This document shows, one piece after another, positions 1 to 11,894 of a stretch of 64,000 nucleotides of DNA. The position numbers were made by a program, and so were the translations under genes. Location of the stretch: assembly GCF_015706575.1 (NCBI RefSeq), contig NW_024037072.1, positions 19,097,162 to 19,161,161 of the forward strand, given 5' to 3'. Source of the stretch: Patiria miniata. Taxonomy: Eukaryota > Echinodermata > Asteroidea > Valvatida > Asterinidae. The notes below the pieces were generated by a model that worked only from the letters and a program-made list of their open reading frames with translations, had not been told where the DNA came from and did no database searches. Each line of letters starts with the position of its first letter. The stretch's first letter is position 1.

Positions 1-213
1 GACACTCTTTCAGACCTGTGGGTCAAACACTAGTCATTACAGTTGCTCTCCATGTATAATTCAACAATTGCGTTTGTTTTCGAATTAAATTTTCAAGTTT
101 TATGTTTTACTTTTAAGAGCCCAAAAAATAGGTACTTGTACTTTATGTTTTATTTTGGGCATCTCAAATCAGCTCAAAATCTGGCAAAGCTTTTTAATTT
201 TTATGACATTGAG

Positions 214-425
214 TAGAATGCCATGGTCCAGTGGTTGCGGTGTTTGACTCAACCACGATGGTGCGTGGGTTCGAATCCTGCCAGGAACATGGTGTTTGTG
301 CCCTTGGGTAAGACACTTAACTACAATTGCCTGTCTCCTCCCAGGAGTAGAAATGGCTACCCGGGGTAATAATTGTAAAGCGCTTTCACGATGGAAAACG
401 CTTCATCAGCACTACGATTATTTTT
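214..425 (+). repeat. tRNA-derived SINE
   Basis: The head has a Pol III box A-like stretch (TGGTCCAGTGGTTGCGGTG) and a box B (GGTTCGAATCC near 270). A conserved body follows, with 'cttgggtaagacacttaact' and the GCGCTTTCACGATGGAAA tail region. It sits in an intron of the DHDH duplicate and has an orthologous copy at 39859-40070, so it inserted before the duplication. Confidence 0.75.
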
Positions 426-964
426 ATTTGTATATCAACTTGTGGTTCTATAATGAAATTCTATGTGATAATTTAACTTCAAGCAGAACAAGGAAGAAAC
501 AAACAGTCTAATGTTGGGAATCTTTTACTTTATCCCGCAGATTATGATCAGTGTTCAATAACAGCTCACCTTTCATAAGACACTGTCGCACACACTCTGC
601 CTCATATCGGAAGCCAGCACTATTGACGTGGAGGAAGCTATTGTCAGCCTTTGGCAGGGGAAACTCGTACAGCTCGGTCTTCAGATCAGCCTCTCCAATG
701 GAGGTTGTCACCTCAAGTTTTGTAGGGCACCAAAACGGGCAAGGCACCTGCAACAAAATCAATTAAAAGGACTGCAAAACGGAATTGCAATTACGCAGCG
801 AGACACCACTTGGAACAATCCATCTTGGAGGAGGTTGTTCTAATGATCTACAGTTTTCAAAAGACAAGAATGACTAGAAGTATGTCTTGAGTTGATGAGG
901 CTCATCACGTTGATGTTTACCTCTAGTTTCCCTGGTATCAAATGATTGAGAATATTTTTATTTC

Positions 965-1095
965 CCCGGGATAGGATGCCAGTCCATCACAGCTTACTCC
1001 CCAGCTAATGCCGGTACCCACTCCTGGGTGGAGAGAAGCAAATGGGGGTGAAGTGGCTAGCCCAAGGACACAAGCAGTTGCCCAAGGATTTGAAC
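965..1095 (-). repeat. SINE fragment, minus strand
   Basis: Read on the minus strand it has a box B-like GGTTCAAATCC, then 'gtgtccttgggctagccac' and a 'ctctccacccaggagtggg' body like the other SINEs here. The 5' head is missing. The counterpart is at 40610-40744. Confidence 0.65.
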
Positions 1096-1597
1096 CTTCA
1101 AACCCTAACCACTATAAGAATAACCATACACTACACAATTATCTCATACAATAAACCTTGGCTCGCATCCAAGCCACTGCGAGTCACATAATTATTTGGT
1201 TATTTACACTTGGACATCTTCAGTAAACCCTGAACCTCCAAGGGATCAAGGAATTAAGGTAGCCTGAGCCTGACAAGTAACCAATATATCTTTAAATGAG
1301 ATTTGTTATCTCTGTTATGGGTTTAAGAATGTTCCTTCGGGTTCCCAGGCATTTCCAACAAACTTCACATTCACTGACTGACCTTGATATGACCTTTGGT
1401 TCCTCTTATCTCCACTTCATTGGGGAGTTTCACCACAGTGCTTGTGCTCAGTGTTGCGACAGCCTTGTTGGGAAACAACAATGTAGTAGCAGTTGTCTCA
1501 TCCACACCTGAATAACAGGACACAGTCACAGGAGATTTTCATGCAAGAAGGTAGAGCTGCTGTGATTAAGTTGATCACAAGTCAATAAAGAGTCAAT

Positions 1598-1990
1598 CGG
1601 AGGGCCGTGGCCTCGTGGTCTATCTGGACTCTGGAGCATTGAATTCTCGGTCTGCGGGTAATTTTGCAGGTTCGAGTAAAGCCTGGGATAATGGTGCGTG
1701 TGCCTTTGGGCGAGCCACTTTGTCACTCGTTGCATCTCCCCACCCAGGAGAAGATTGGGTACCTGTGAGGGCAGAGATGGTTATTGCGATTGATTTTAAC
1801 TGCTTTGCGCCGAATTTGGCAGCATCGACATGTATACTCCCTTGGGAACTGAGATGGTATTTGGAATGTTTCATACATTGGCCCAATGAGCTGGTCGATA
1901 ATGACGTAATAATGATGTAGCGCCTTGAGCATCAATATTCATGATATTGGTGGATAGGTGCGTTTTATAAAAATACACATTATAAAGAGT
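1598..1990 (+). repeat. tRNA-derived SINE, second type
   Basis: The tRNA-like head (GGCCTCGTGGTCTATCTGG, then box B-like GCAGGTTCGAGTAAAGC) is followed by the shared 'gcctttgggcgagccacttt' and 'ctccccacccaggag' body and a tail containing GTAGCGCCTTGAGCA. It ends in an AT-rich stretch. The copy at 41235-41627 is nearly identical. The tail differs from the 214-425 SINE, so these are two subfamilies. Confidence 0.7.
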
Positions 1991-3035
1991 AAGTCCAGTC
2001 ACAAGCTACTCAAATGAACTATGGAATAAAAAAGACATTCCGTATTAGTGTGCATCCTCTTGTACATGTGTCCTTACTTATGGTTGGATTGTGAATTGAG
2101 TGTCATCACAAGTCCTCAAGAATCGCACAAGTCCATGACAAGTTCTCCAAACTCACGTCAAAAGATATTCAAATTAATTGTGACAAAGGCGTTTACTTTG
2201 TTATTGTTTATCCCCTGTTATAATCAGACTTGTGCAAGGACTTGTGACGGACGCTAATACAACACTTGGTTTGGATCTCCAACTGGTCACTAGTTATCTT
2301 AACTTCCGACCTCATACTCCCAACAAGAAAGAAATCTCACCTGAATCTGTTAAGGTGCCGGTAGTCTTGCAAGATAACGGAGCCTCTCCAAATACCATGA
2401 GGGCTTCCTGCACAGGATAGATGCCCAAGTCCAACAGACCTCCGCCTCCAACATCTGCCATCAGACATTACCAAAATATTCAAGTATCATAATTAAGTAC
2501 TCTCAAAAAAAGTTCTAACCCCTGCTCTACCTCACCCTCCAGAACACTTTTAGCCACACAACAATTATAAGACCAATGCGTAAATGTACACAAACCATTG
2601 ACTGCTCGCATTTCATGCACTTATATGAGGACATTAATTAGTGCCAGCAATGGAAGACTGAAAACATTCTTGGTCTGGTCATTGGTAAATTGCAACCAAG
2701 ATTGAAACCAAGTCAAGACCGGAACACTGCAAATTAGGTCTACAGATGGTCTTGAGACAAGACTGGCCTAAAAATATGAAGAAATTCAAACTTCAACAAC
2801 TTAACTCTGCCGTTCCTTTATTTGCTATTCTTTCCTGAGAACTTATTGGCAAGCCAAACGATGCATTGAAAACCTTTACATTGCCAATAAGACCAGCAGC
2901 TAGGATCTCACGCAGTTTGACAGTTGCTGGGAAGAAACGGCTCCACCAACCCTAGAGAATTAACAAACTTGGATAATCAGAATCAGTGCCTTCAATACAA
3001 ACTACTTGTATTGAAGGCAGTTTTGGCGTGATTAG

Positions 3036-3272
3036 CCTGATTAGGCAAAGGAAAATGTACTTCTGCTTCCGATTACATGCCTTTCATCAATAGGGTTGGT
3101 AGGCTGGGAATTGTTTTAATTCTGCAATTCTTGTGTGTGCTGATTGAATGTAGTATTCAAGCACAGGTTTCCTGCTGAATATAGCGATTGTAAGTAAGAA
3201 AATGTACAAATATGGACAGCTGCGTAAAATGTTTTTTTTTAAACATAAATTTGTGTTTAACTTGTCGATACT
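3036..3272. mobile_element. Left half of a GGCC-type MITE, at the duplication breakpoint
   Basis: It starts TTAGGCAAAGG and has the family's subterminal 'acttctgcttccgattac' motif, matching the left half of the element at 42666-42965. The matching right half is absent here. After 'aacttgtcgatac' (ends about 3272) the sequence switches to the TPGS2 first-intron sequence also found in the 29-36 kb array. The duplication end therefore lies inside this element. Confidence 0.6.
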
Positions 3273-3524
3273 GCTAAGAGATTTTCATGTATAGGAGCAT
3301 TAAATTTATGGAATTATGAAAATTGTTGAAACAAAATTTGAAGCGAGTTTCTCCATCAGATCCTAACTCAGTAACCACATGTTACTAAAACGAGGGATCT
3401 AACACAGTTTAGTCAATTAATTGAATTAAAGCACTAACTGGTCATTGAAGGAATAGTGAAGAAAGTGGCTTTAGGTTACTGCATTTCGCCAAATCTTTTT
3501 TTCAACTGACTATTTTCTTTCCAG

Positions 3525-6500
3525 AAAAGAGGGCAGGGATTTGTGACATTACGCTTGCTGATCTGCAGCCAGCGGAGCGCCACCAAGTGGTGTCCTGGGA
3601 ACAGCGCAACTCCTGCATGCTGCCAGATGACCTCAAGAGGTTTTACCTGACCTCAGATGGGCTACTGCTGACATGGAGTGTCAGATTTGATGGTAATTAC
3701 AGTATACAACTTCAAACAGCACTGACATCAGGCCAAAAAAAAAAATCGTTCTGCTTCTGATTACGTGGCATTTCAAAATAGGGTAGGTACGTGTAGGTAG
3801 GGATTTTTTTTGTTGGCATTTTTTGTGTGTGTACAATCATATGGAGGTGTCTGCATGTAGTCAAGGGTAAAAGGTAGAAATTGATGATTTTCAGGTTTTC
3901 TTCGCATCTTCCTCATTTTTCCCAAAACAAAATTAGAGTAGGGGCTGTCAAAATAGGGTAGGTAGGGTAACCGGAAGCAGAACTATTATTTTTGGGGGGC
4001 TAAGTCCTAACTTTGACTTAGATTTTAGGGAAAAAGGAAGGGCTGCTTTATGCTTAATGCTCAAAAGCAAGTATTTGTGCATTTCAAGTCGTCAATTTTT
4101 CCTTCCATTCTGCTCATGAACTCAGCAACAGTTGTTCTTTATCCCAATGATTGCTCGAGTGATTTTGTACAATTACTAAAAACCAAAGTCGGAGGGATAT
4201 AGAAAGGGCAATACGTATGGCTTTTCCCTTTCCTGCAATACTTTTTTACCATTATGCAAAAGCAAGCCATGTGCTTGTGGAGGACAAAACCTTATATTTA
4301 AGCACCGTAGTGTTTATTTTGCAAAGGTTATGTTTAAAAATATTGATTTATTCGGTTGAGTACCGGGACGAATTAGAATAAATTTGCTTTATCATTGATA
4401 TGTAAATGAGACACGGTAGAGTGGTTAAGGGCGGGTAATTTGAATAGGGAGTGGCACAGGAATGTGTGCGTGGTTGGATTGAAGGTAGATCACTTCACGC
4501 TTGCGAGCAGCAACGACAACATACAATTTTTAACACAGTTGTTAAGTCTGGTTGTAATTTCATAGTTGTTCAATGTCTCAAACAGTATTTATAAGAGACG
4601 AACATTGCTACCCTTGCCTGAAGGAGTTGTCTTGCATAGTTCAGGTGTACGTTTCCATTTTTCCAAATATGATTTTGGTTTTTCGTATCTGGCAGTCAAC
4701 ACAGCAATGTTAGATAGGGTACAAATCCAGAAACAGCCATAATGTAATAGACGAGTGGTATCTTGCGATTATTCAATTAAGTATAGTCAAAGGCTCTGAA
4801 GCCAAAAGGAAAGTTCTGTAAAGCTTGAAGGTTCAAATGAAATCCACAAGTGGCAATCAAGGTATGGTCGGAGTAGTTTCTGACGGAGGTATAAAAACGA
4901 GATTTGCAGGTCGGCAGTAAGATTCATAAAGATCAGATCTACTAGATGAGATGCTAGAATTGTTCTAGTGATCTAATGCGTTCAGAACGCAAACAAGTCT
5001 GAATAGACTTCCACCATAGTATGCGTGATTTATCCTCAGCGGAAGGTATTTGGTATTGTACAAGACCAAAAAAGATAGTTCTGAAAAGCTTGCCTTAATA
5101 TAAAATCAAATGTGGTATAAATATTTAGAAATAACCATAACAATTGTAAAGAGGAGGGAAGTCTCAAGGTTAATTCTATTATTGATTACGCAAATATGCT
5201 AAATGAAAGGCTCTTACGCCTAAATGATGGACCCTAGTTCTGTAAATATTGTCTCCATCAAGACGTCTTTAAGGTTCAAATTATTGAATGACCGTAATTA
5301 AAACACTGTCGTACCTGGTAGTCATCACAGCGATGAGACTAAACATAATCAAATGGGGTACGAATATTTAGAATTAATCATAACAATTGCAAAAACGAGT
5401 GTTGTCTCAGGTATAATTCTGTATAATTAATTGATTACTTAAATGTGTCTATAATGAAAGGCTCTTACGCCTAGATAATAGATGATAGTTCTGTAAATAC
5501 CATCAAGTCTTTAAAGGTTCAAAGTATTGAAAGATGTAATTAAAACATTGGGTCGTCGTACCCGGTTGCTGCTGCAAGCACAAATACCAAAATCAGGATG
5601 ATTTGATTGTTTATTGTGTAGAATGGTGTTGAAATGATAAAAAAAGACCGTCTTTGTAAGATTTCTGAGTTGTGAATTTGACCTTAGTTTGTGTAATTTT
5701 TGTTTTTCATTCAGATCAGTTGCAGTCGGTCGGGCGGATGGAGATTAACAAGATCAGCAATGTGACCAAGCTGGCTGGAAATAAAGCCCCCAGCAATGCC
5801 AACACGCCGTCACTAGCTGATGTGGACTACGCAAGCGATGAGGAGCAGTGTGGTATGCTATAATACTGCCAACCAAACCCATGCCTTAGGACTCCATGCA
5901 TACTGTGTGAAGGTTGAGTCTCGATAGTCCGAAGTAGTCCCATTGGTCCAAAGTCCCATTGGTCCGAAGTCCCATCGGTCCAAAGTAAACTTTATACTGT
6001 GTAGTTTCACTGGTTCAGGTTGACTGACCCTAACCCTAACCCTAATCCTATTGGGCGTCGGACCAAGGAGACTTCGGACCAATGGGACTTCAGACCAATG
6101 GGACTTCGGACCAATGGGACGTCAGACCAATGGGACGTTTATACCAATGGAACGTATAGAGCAATGGGACTTCAGACCAATGGGACTTCGGACCAATGGT
6201 ACTTCGGACCAATGGTACTTCGGACTATAGAGACGTCCCCCTGTGAGAACGCCCTCAGCATTCAAATGCAAAATTTTACTTTGCCACAGTGTACTACAAT
6301 GTACACAAATTGATCGGGACTGGGAGAATGTGCTCGTTACATCCGGGTTATCGTTATGACCGAGCTCGTTATAACGGGAGTCGACTGTACATGTATACAT
6401 CTATATGCTCTATAGCGTTCCTGATATCCTGTCCTATTAAGATATATCCATTTAAAAAACATGAAGAAGTTTATGAAAACTTATCGAACATAGACAATAT

Positions 6501-9500
6501 AAGAACTGTTTCTAAACCACATTTTTTTTCGCTTCACTGTATTCTGAAAATGTGGTAAACTATATCATAGCCGTCAAAACTGCTATTTAGGCAACCAGGA
6601 GAGGGTGGACTTCTAAAAGGTAACCAAATGGCATTTATTGCATTTTGGAAACAATTTCTTCAAATGTTACTTGAGGAAAGAAGGTTCTCCTGAACTAGTG
6701 CCCCCAGATCTGTTGATATGAATGACGACAAAAATCCTTGCTGCATTATTAAAATTGTACTCTACATCTTACAAACAGGGAAACAAAGAAAATATTCATT
6801 GATAAATGGTAACTTACAATGAAGGACACTTTAAACTTTTGTTCTTGACATTGTCAGATGAGGACACTGATGTTCCAGCCAAGCCACATTTTGACACAAG
6901 GAGTCGCATCTTTGAGCTGGATCCCTGCCGAGGTATTGCCAAGGTCTGTCTGGTCTACAGGAATACCAGGCCAGGTGGGTGGGTGGGGACAGTGTTCTCT
7001 GCGGCCATATATTTATCCAAATTACAATTCGGGCAATTCACAATGCAGTACGCCACCAAGAGTTTGCCACAGAGAGTTCATTTTTCCCAGTGCATTGTGG
7101 GAGATGGTCGACAAATTCGCAGCGCGGGACATTCGAAATTTTTCGTTTTTCCCGGTCAGTAGTTTTATAAGCATATGATTCGAGTATATGTTTGCCCTTT
7201 TCTTTTCTTTGTACCAATATGGTGATTTTTGATAAGGCGGCAGAACGCTATGCCCAAATCTATAACAAATTTGCTCAAGTTGTCTACTGACACTCATTCA
7301 AATGGGCCGTGTTTTGTCGACCGTAGACTTGAAAAGTTGACTCTCCATGGCAAACTCTTGGTGACGCACTGCATTGTGAATCGCCCGAATTCTCATTGAC
7401 GTCATTTTGAGCTTGATTTGAATCCTCATTCCTGAATGCAGCAAAATGCAACATTTGTCCAAATGAGAAGCCTGTCCAGCCTAGCAAGATCCATCAGGTC
7501 AGAAATCTCATGGTCAAAATGCCCGAGTCACCAACTGCGACAGAGTAACAACACTAGTAACATTGTTCAATGGGACTAGCCCCCACTGTCTCAGATGTGA
7601 CAGCTAAGGCAAAGTTCGGGCAAGGACCATTAGTCGACTAGTGGTTGATTTGTGATGTACCTTACGCCTGCACACTGATAGCAACGTGCGAACGTCTCTA
7701 GTCAAACGCTGGTCAAAATGTCATTGCAAAACTTCTGGATCCTGGCTCTCTGCAAGCGTTATGAATGCACGCGGCTATTGGTTACCAGCGATGCAACCAG
7801 CCCCAGTAGGTTACTTCCAAATAGTCGACTAGACTAGTCAACCACCGTCGACTAGACAGAGTTCGGGCAAGCGTTAGTCGGACTATGGTTAACCATTGGT
7901 CCACTATACATGTAGTCCTTGCGCGAACTTGGCCTTATGCACTGGTGTTGAAGCTCAGTGTACGCAGCAAGGTCCCACAGGCTGTGGATTGTGTTGAATC
8001 TGGGAGAGCTAGGGCTAAAGTAATTGAACAGATTGCACTTATCAAGCAAAGGTTAAGACCGTCAATTGATTCAGTCACGTTTTTTTAATGCAATTTTGTT
8101 TGGTTTGGTTACTTTTCCACAGGCAGCCCTGCCCAGCATCCTGAGGTGTGGCTTCTAGACAGAGCCCTGAGGTGGCATTTCTTGGCCCACACGTTCAGCC
8201 AGTACTTCCGCATGATGCTGATGCACCTAGGGCTCCCCCAGTGGCAGCTGGCCTACACTGATGTCGGCCTCAGCCCACAGGCAAAGGTTAGATGGATGGG
8301 AGAAGGAATGAAACTCACCGAGCTGTTCTTTTCCTCCTGGTCACAGTTCCATGACGTCACTGCGACCAAGGGCTAACAAGCTGCTTAGGCCAAAAAAAAG
8401 AATAGTTCTGCTTCCGGTTACCCGACCGACCCTAATTTTAGGCTGCGACCCTAAAAAATTTATGGGCAATTCCAAAAAAAAAAAAAAAAAAAAAGATTGA
8501 ATAAATAAAAATAAAATTTTGTTGTCTTTTCTGTCTTCACAAAATACCTATCAAACAACCCTTTTGCATAAAAAAATGCTTGTATTTATTTGTTTTCTTA
8601 CTTACATTCGCTTTTTTCAAAAGAAACCTCCGTTATTTTTACAAATTCGCTTCGCGATATAAACGATGTCCGTACGGTGACTATATCACGTGGCGACGAC
8701 TGGTTCCCGCAGCGCCGCGCAGGGGCCAATTTAGAAGACATGATGAAAATGCGGTAACCAGTCCATAGCTATGCGATCGCGACCGATAGCGCGCTAGCAG
8801 TGCAGGCCACTGTCAACTGGTCGGATTCGACATCGTGAAAAATGCCAAGAAAACACCGATGGAGAAAGAACATTTTTGCAAGTTAATTTACAGAATTGAT
8901 CTAGCTTGTCTGTGTATGTATTTTCTGTGTTCAAGGGTTCATTTTGAGATCGCACTACTCGTATTTGGAGTGATACATGCCGCGTGTTTCCCGAAATTTT
9001 TGACCGTGAAAACAGGTCTGTCGGCCCATGGTGGGCCGCTCGCCACACATGCTCGCATCACACACCTCGGAGTTTTGGCCAGCTCCCCGCGTCTTGACTA
9101 GCGTTGTGCATATGGTGCGAACGACCTGAATTTTCCATTATTTTTTGAAATTATCGAACGTAAATATATTGACAATAATTAAAGGTAGGTTTTATTCACT
9201 TTTTGTTGCCATTTCGTGTATAGCTTTCGTAGTGCAATGGAAATAGTTCAGGCTAAAACTTCGCATATAATTGAATACCCCATTCAATCTGCATAAAAAA
9301 AATTGGCAAAAAAAAAAAAATTCCGACCGACCGACCCTATTTTTGAAAGGCATGTAATCGGAAGCAGAACTATTTTTTTTTTTGGCCTTAGCATAGACAA
9401 ATATTGTTTAGCAAAATTAGCTTACCAACCAAAATGCCTTGTGATGTTTATTTGTATTGACTGGTGCTCTACTGTTTTAGCTTAGCACATCCTTTTGGTA

Positions 9501-11643
9501 AGCAGTATCATCTGCATAGCAGTGTAAAGATACATGTATTGGGCCCAGCAATGAGCAAGTGTGGCCTCTTTCCTAGTATTGCCCAAGGGCTGTTTCTCCG
9601 AGTCTAATAGAACTCGGTACAAACGTGAATTTGTAACTTCACAGTAATTAGTGCCCACGATACGAATTTGCTAGGGCTGTGCATCGGAGCCGGGTACCCG
9701 ACCCTTGATGTCAGGAACCGGTTCCAGATTATGGGATCGGGTACCCATAACCAACTTTACAAATGACATATTAGTAACTTCTCAGACAATTTAAAAAGAA
9801 AAGGTTTTGAATGCCATTTGTGGGGTATTTTCAAAGTGAAAACCCGGCTACAAGGGAAAACAAACCGTATTTCACGTTTATGACATTCGCCAAAGTTGCA
9901 GTTTAGACCGTAAAGCTCACTGTACACTTTTGTATCTTGCTGTATTGACGAACCCATGTGTTAGTATTATCATGCGGACCATTGTGAAAAATCTGGATAG
10001 TACTTTCCCAGACCTGAGTTTCGTGTTTGGGTTTCTTTAACGGGTACCCGAGTACCCGTGTTTTTTTTCAATCAGGTACCCAGTTCGCATACGTCCGTAT
10101 ATGCTTACCCCTAGAATTTACCAAAGTTGAACACGTATATCTTCCCTGGCAAATTTCTTTGCAGTGTATGACACAAAATTTGCTTCACCTTCACATGCTA
10201 GAAACGTCTGTGTATTGAGGGCCCCCAAATTTTAGGTAATTAAAACCTGCCCCCCCCCCCCAAAAAAAAACCAGCAACTTGAACATAAAAGTCAGTCGAA
10301 CATTTTGTACTAGTGAAGTATGTTAATAGAAACATCCCATAGGCTCCACGGGTTTGTAGAGTCTATGTAAAAACAATCAAATTTTTTTTTTTTGTCTTGC
10401 ATACAGCAATGGTTTAACCTGTATTCCCCGCTTCGGATCAGGCTGGATTCGGAGACTAGCCTGGCTGAGGAGGAACCAGAAAAGGACGATAGTTGGCAAG
10501 CTGCCAAGGGAGCTCCTAAGAGTGACTCCACGGAAGTCAACAAGCTGGACTTTGGACGAGTCTTTAAAGGCAAATCAGACAAGAAGTAAGGCCAAATCAC
10601 ATTTTTGGAGTGAAACGCTTAGGCCAAAAAACAAAGGCTCCGGCTTCTGGTATGCGCGCGTCGCCGTAGCCATGCGCGTCGGCAAAATTAAAAAAGGTTT
10701 TTGTTTTCAATGAAATGTCTCAAAACTGCCAAACTCACTGGTTTGACTGGAATCCTGCTGCTGCACAATTGTAACGTGTTTTTAGATGGGGTTATGATCG
10801 AGTATAAGCTAAATGTAGCCTCTCTCGGCTCCCATACATTTTGCACGAAATTTAGTCGGGCACCATTTGCAGTCATCAGCCAACATTTGAAGTAAAAAAT
10901 AGTAAAAAGAAAAAAAAAGCCCTGTCGCCGCACCACTTTTGGGGCAAACTCCATACCAGAAACCGAAGACTTTTTTTTGTCGGCCTTACTCCTGTATACT
11001 GAAAATTTATGTTGAGCCCCTCTATTTTTTTTTTCTGCTTTGGAATATCTTGAAAGCGCATGTTGACAAGTTGATTTTTCTTTTGAAGAACTAAACTTGA
11101 CATGTTACCCAAGATATGATTACACTGGCAGCCTTGATAAATTTTATGTACTTTTTTTTATGCAAACAGCTTGTTTACTCTGTCCGTACATAACTCCATT
11201 GTGTTTTGCAAGCAAAATTATCTAGTATTGCTTCAAAATTTCCTGTTATTTAGCATTTTATTGGAGAACGATTTTTCCGAGCCCCCAAATAGTGTAATTC
11301 ATTTACGACATTTGCGTACTCAATGCAACTGTGGTACCATTACAAATTTAACAAAGCTTTAACTATTTTTTTCAGGTCTAAATCATCTCAAAACAAGAAG
11401 AAGCATGGACCAGTGGGAAAGTAAGTACATATTTTTCAGTTTTGATCTTCAAATGGCTATTTAATAGTTTGTTTGATGACAGTAGATGTCAAATAATGAT
11501 TCACAAGTACTCCAGAAATTATAATTTAACAGAAAAATCACGTCAATTGTTTTTTCATTTCTGCAATGTCCTACTACAGACCGCTCTCTGGAGGCACAAA
11601 TAACCGATCCGGTTCTCAATTGGGCGGGGGCAGGCTCCGATGA
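3525..11643 (+). CDS. TPGS2: Tubulin polyglutamylase complex subunit 2, exons 2 to the stop
   Basis: Seven exons join in frame: 3525-3692, 5715-5852, 6858-6974, 8123-8286, 10407-10585, 11376-11420 and 11580-11643 (TGA 11641-11643). Introns are GT-AG and most are phase 1. They encode about 290 residues; vertebrate TPGS2 has about 300. Family motifs seen are PAERH, SWEQRNSCMLPDDLKRFYL, LLLTWSVRFD, KPHFDTRSRIFELDPC, GKVCLVY-like AKVCLVY, WLLDRALRWHFL and HLGLPQWQLAYTD followed by SPQAKQW, then a Lys/Ser/Gly-rich tail. In known animals TPGS2 belongs to the TTLL1 polyglutamylase complex that adds glutamate chains to tubulin in cilia and neurons. The exon coding the first ~30 residues was not found; upstream DNA is the DHDH duplicate, so that exon is outside the window or lost. 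No close AATAAA follows the stop. Confidence 0.9.
3731..4000. mobile_element. GGCC-type MITE in TPGS2 intron 2
   Basis: The left end is GGCCAAAAAAAAAAATCG followed by TTCTGCTTCTGATTACG. The right end has CCGGAAGCAGAACTATTATT then TTTTGG. The three array copies of this intron lack the block (gcactgacat joins directly to a tgactt stretch), which marks it as an insertion into the resident TPGS2 copy. Confidence 0.7.
5914..6237. mobile_element. Foldback element of ~16-bp repeats in TPGS2 intron 3
   Basis: The left arm starts GAGTCTCGATAGTCCGAAGT and the right arm ends ACTTCGGACTATAGAGACGT, its inverse. The arms are tandem arrays of GACTTCGGACCAATGG-like repeats, short on the left and about twelve copies on the right in the opposite sense. 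The spacer holds CCCTAACCCTAACCCTAAT, a telomere-like stretch. No coding capacity. Confidence 0.75.
7022..7400. mobile_element. Inverted-repeat MITE in TPGS2 intron 4
   Basis: The arm from about 7024 (ATTCGGGCAATTCACAATGC, then CACCAAGAGTTTGCCA) is the inverse of the arm ending near 7398 (TGGCAAACTCTTGGTG, then GCATTGTGAATCGCCCGAAT). Arms are about 95 bp with scattered mismatches, so it is an old copy. The short ORFs across it are spurious. Confidence 0.7.
7611..7932. mobile_element. Inverted-repeat MITE in TPGS2 intron 4
   Basis: The left end AAGTTCGGGCAAGGACCATT and the right end GTCCTTGCGCGAACTT are inverse. Inner GTCGACTAG motifs also pair, and a second direct copy of GTTCGGGCAAG lies at about 7859. 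Confidence 0.55.
8388..9387. mobile_element. 1.0-kb non-autonomous PIF/Harbinger-like element in TPGS2 intron 5
   Basis: The ends are GGCCAAAAAAAAGAATAGTT and the inverse ending TTTTTTTTTTTGGCC, with subterminal TTCTGCTTCCGGTTACCCGA inverted at the right end. Both ends abut TTA (8385-8387 and 9388-9390), a 3-bp duplication typical of PIF/Harbinger. No transposase ORF is visible. Confidence 0.7.
9665..10095. repeat. Repeat region with several GGTACC palindromes
   Basis: It begins near GCTAGGGCTGTGCATCGGAG and contains CGGGTACCCGA, CGGGTACCCAT, CGGGTACCCGAGTACCCG and CAGGTACCCAG at its two sides. The layout suggests an old inverted-repeat element, but the ends are not clear. Confidence 0.35.
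10622..10985. mobile_element. GGCC-type MITE with TTA duplication in TPGS2 intron 6
   Basis: Starts GGCCAAAAAACAAAGGCTCC and ends TTTTTTTTGTCGGCC. TTA flanks both sides (10619-10621, 10986-10988). Subterminal TCTGGTATGCG and its inverse ATACCAGA pair. The left end lies only ~35 bp downstream of the exon that ends at 10585. Confidence 0.7.
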
Positions 11644-11894
11644 CCCAACTGGGAACTTGGGCGTGAAAGCAACTAGACGAAGTACGGCTGCGTCTGAATT
11701 GCTAGTTTTGTGGCTAAGGCTTCAGTGTTTGACATGTACACTCTGCAGTAAATCAGTAAACATCCGCAGCCATATCCTCATCCCAAAAACACCTGTTTTG
11801 AACTCGACCCAACTTTTCTTGTCGGACTACATGTGGTAAATCCTTGTGGTTCTGGATCTCCTAAATGACTTGCACCTTGAGCAATCTGACAATC

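Larger units (their letters stand above)
1..2951 (-). pseudogene. DHDH: Truncated duplicate of the dihydrodiol dehydrogenase gene (3' exons only)
   Basis: This matches 39646-42574 almost base for base and carries the last five DHDH exons: 1-15 (start of the last exon, cut by the window edge), 570-747, 1383-1507, 2341-2454 and 2816-2951. The two 5' exons with the NAD(P)-binding Rossmann part are absent, because the homology ends near 3272 and TPGS2 intron sequence follows. Two changes suggest decay. The splice donor after the 2816-2951 exon reads GA where the intact copy has GT, and a conserved Gly-Asp in that exon has become Gly-Asn. The exon at 570-747 is unchanged at protein level. I read it as a 5'-truncated pseudogene from a segmental duplication. 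An allelic copy misplaced by assembly is the main alternative. Confidence 0.8.

Noticed and set aside
6027-6049. Telomere end
   Set aside because: Only three CCCTAA-like units inside a foldback in an intron.
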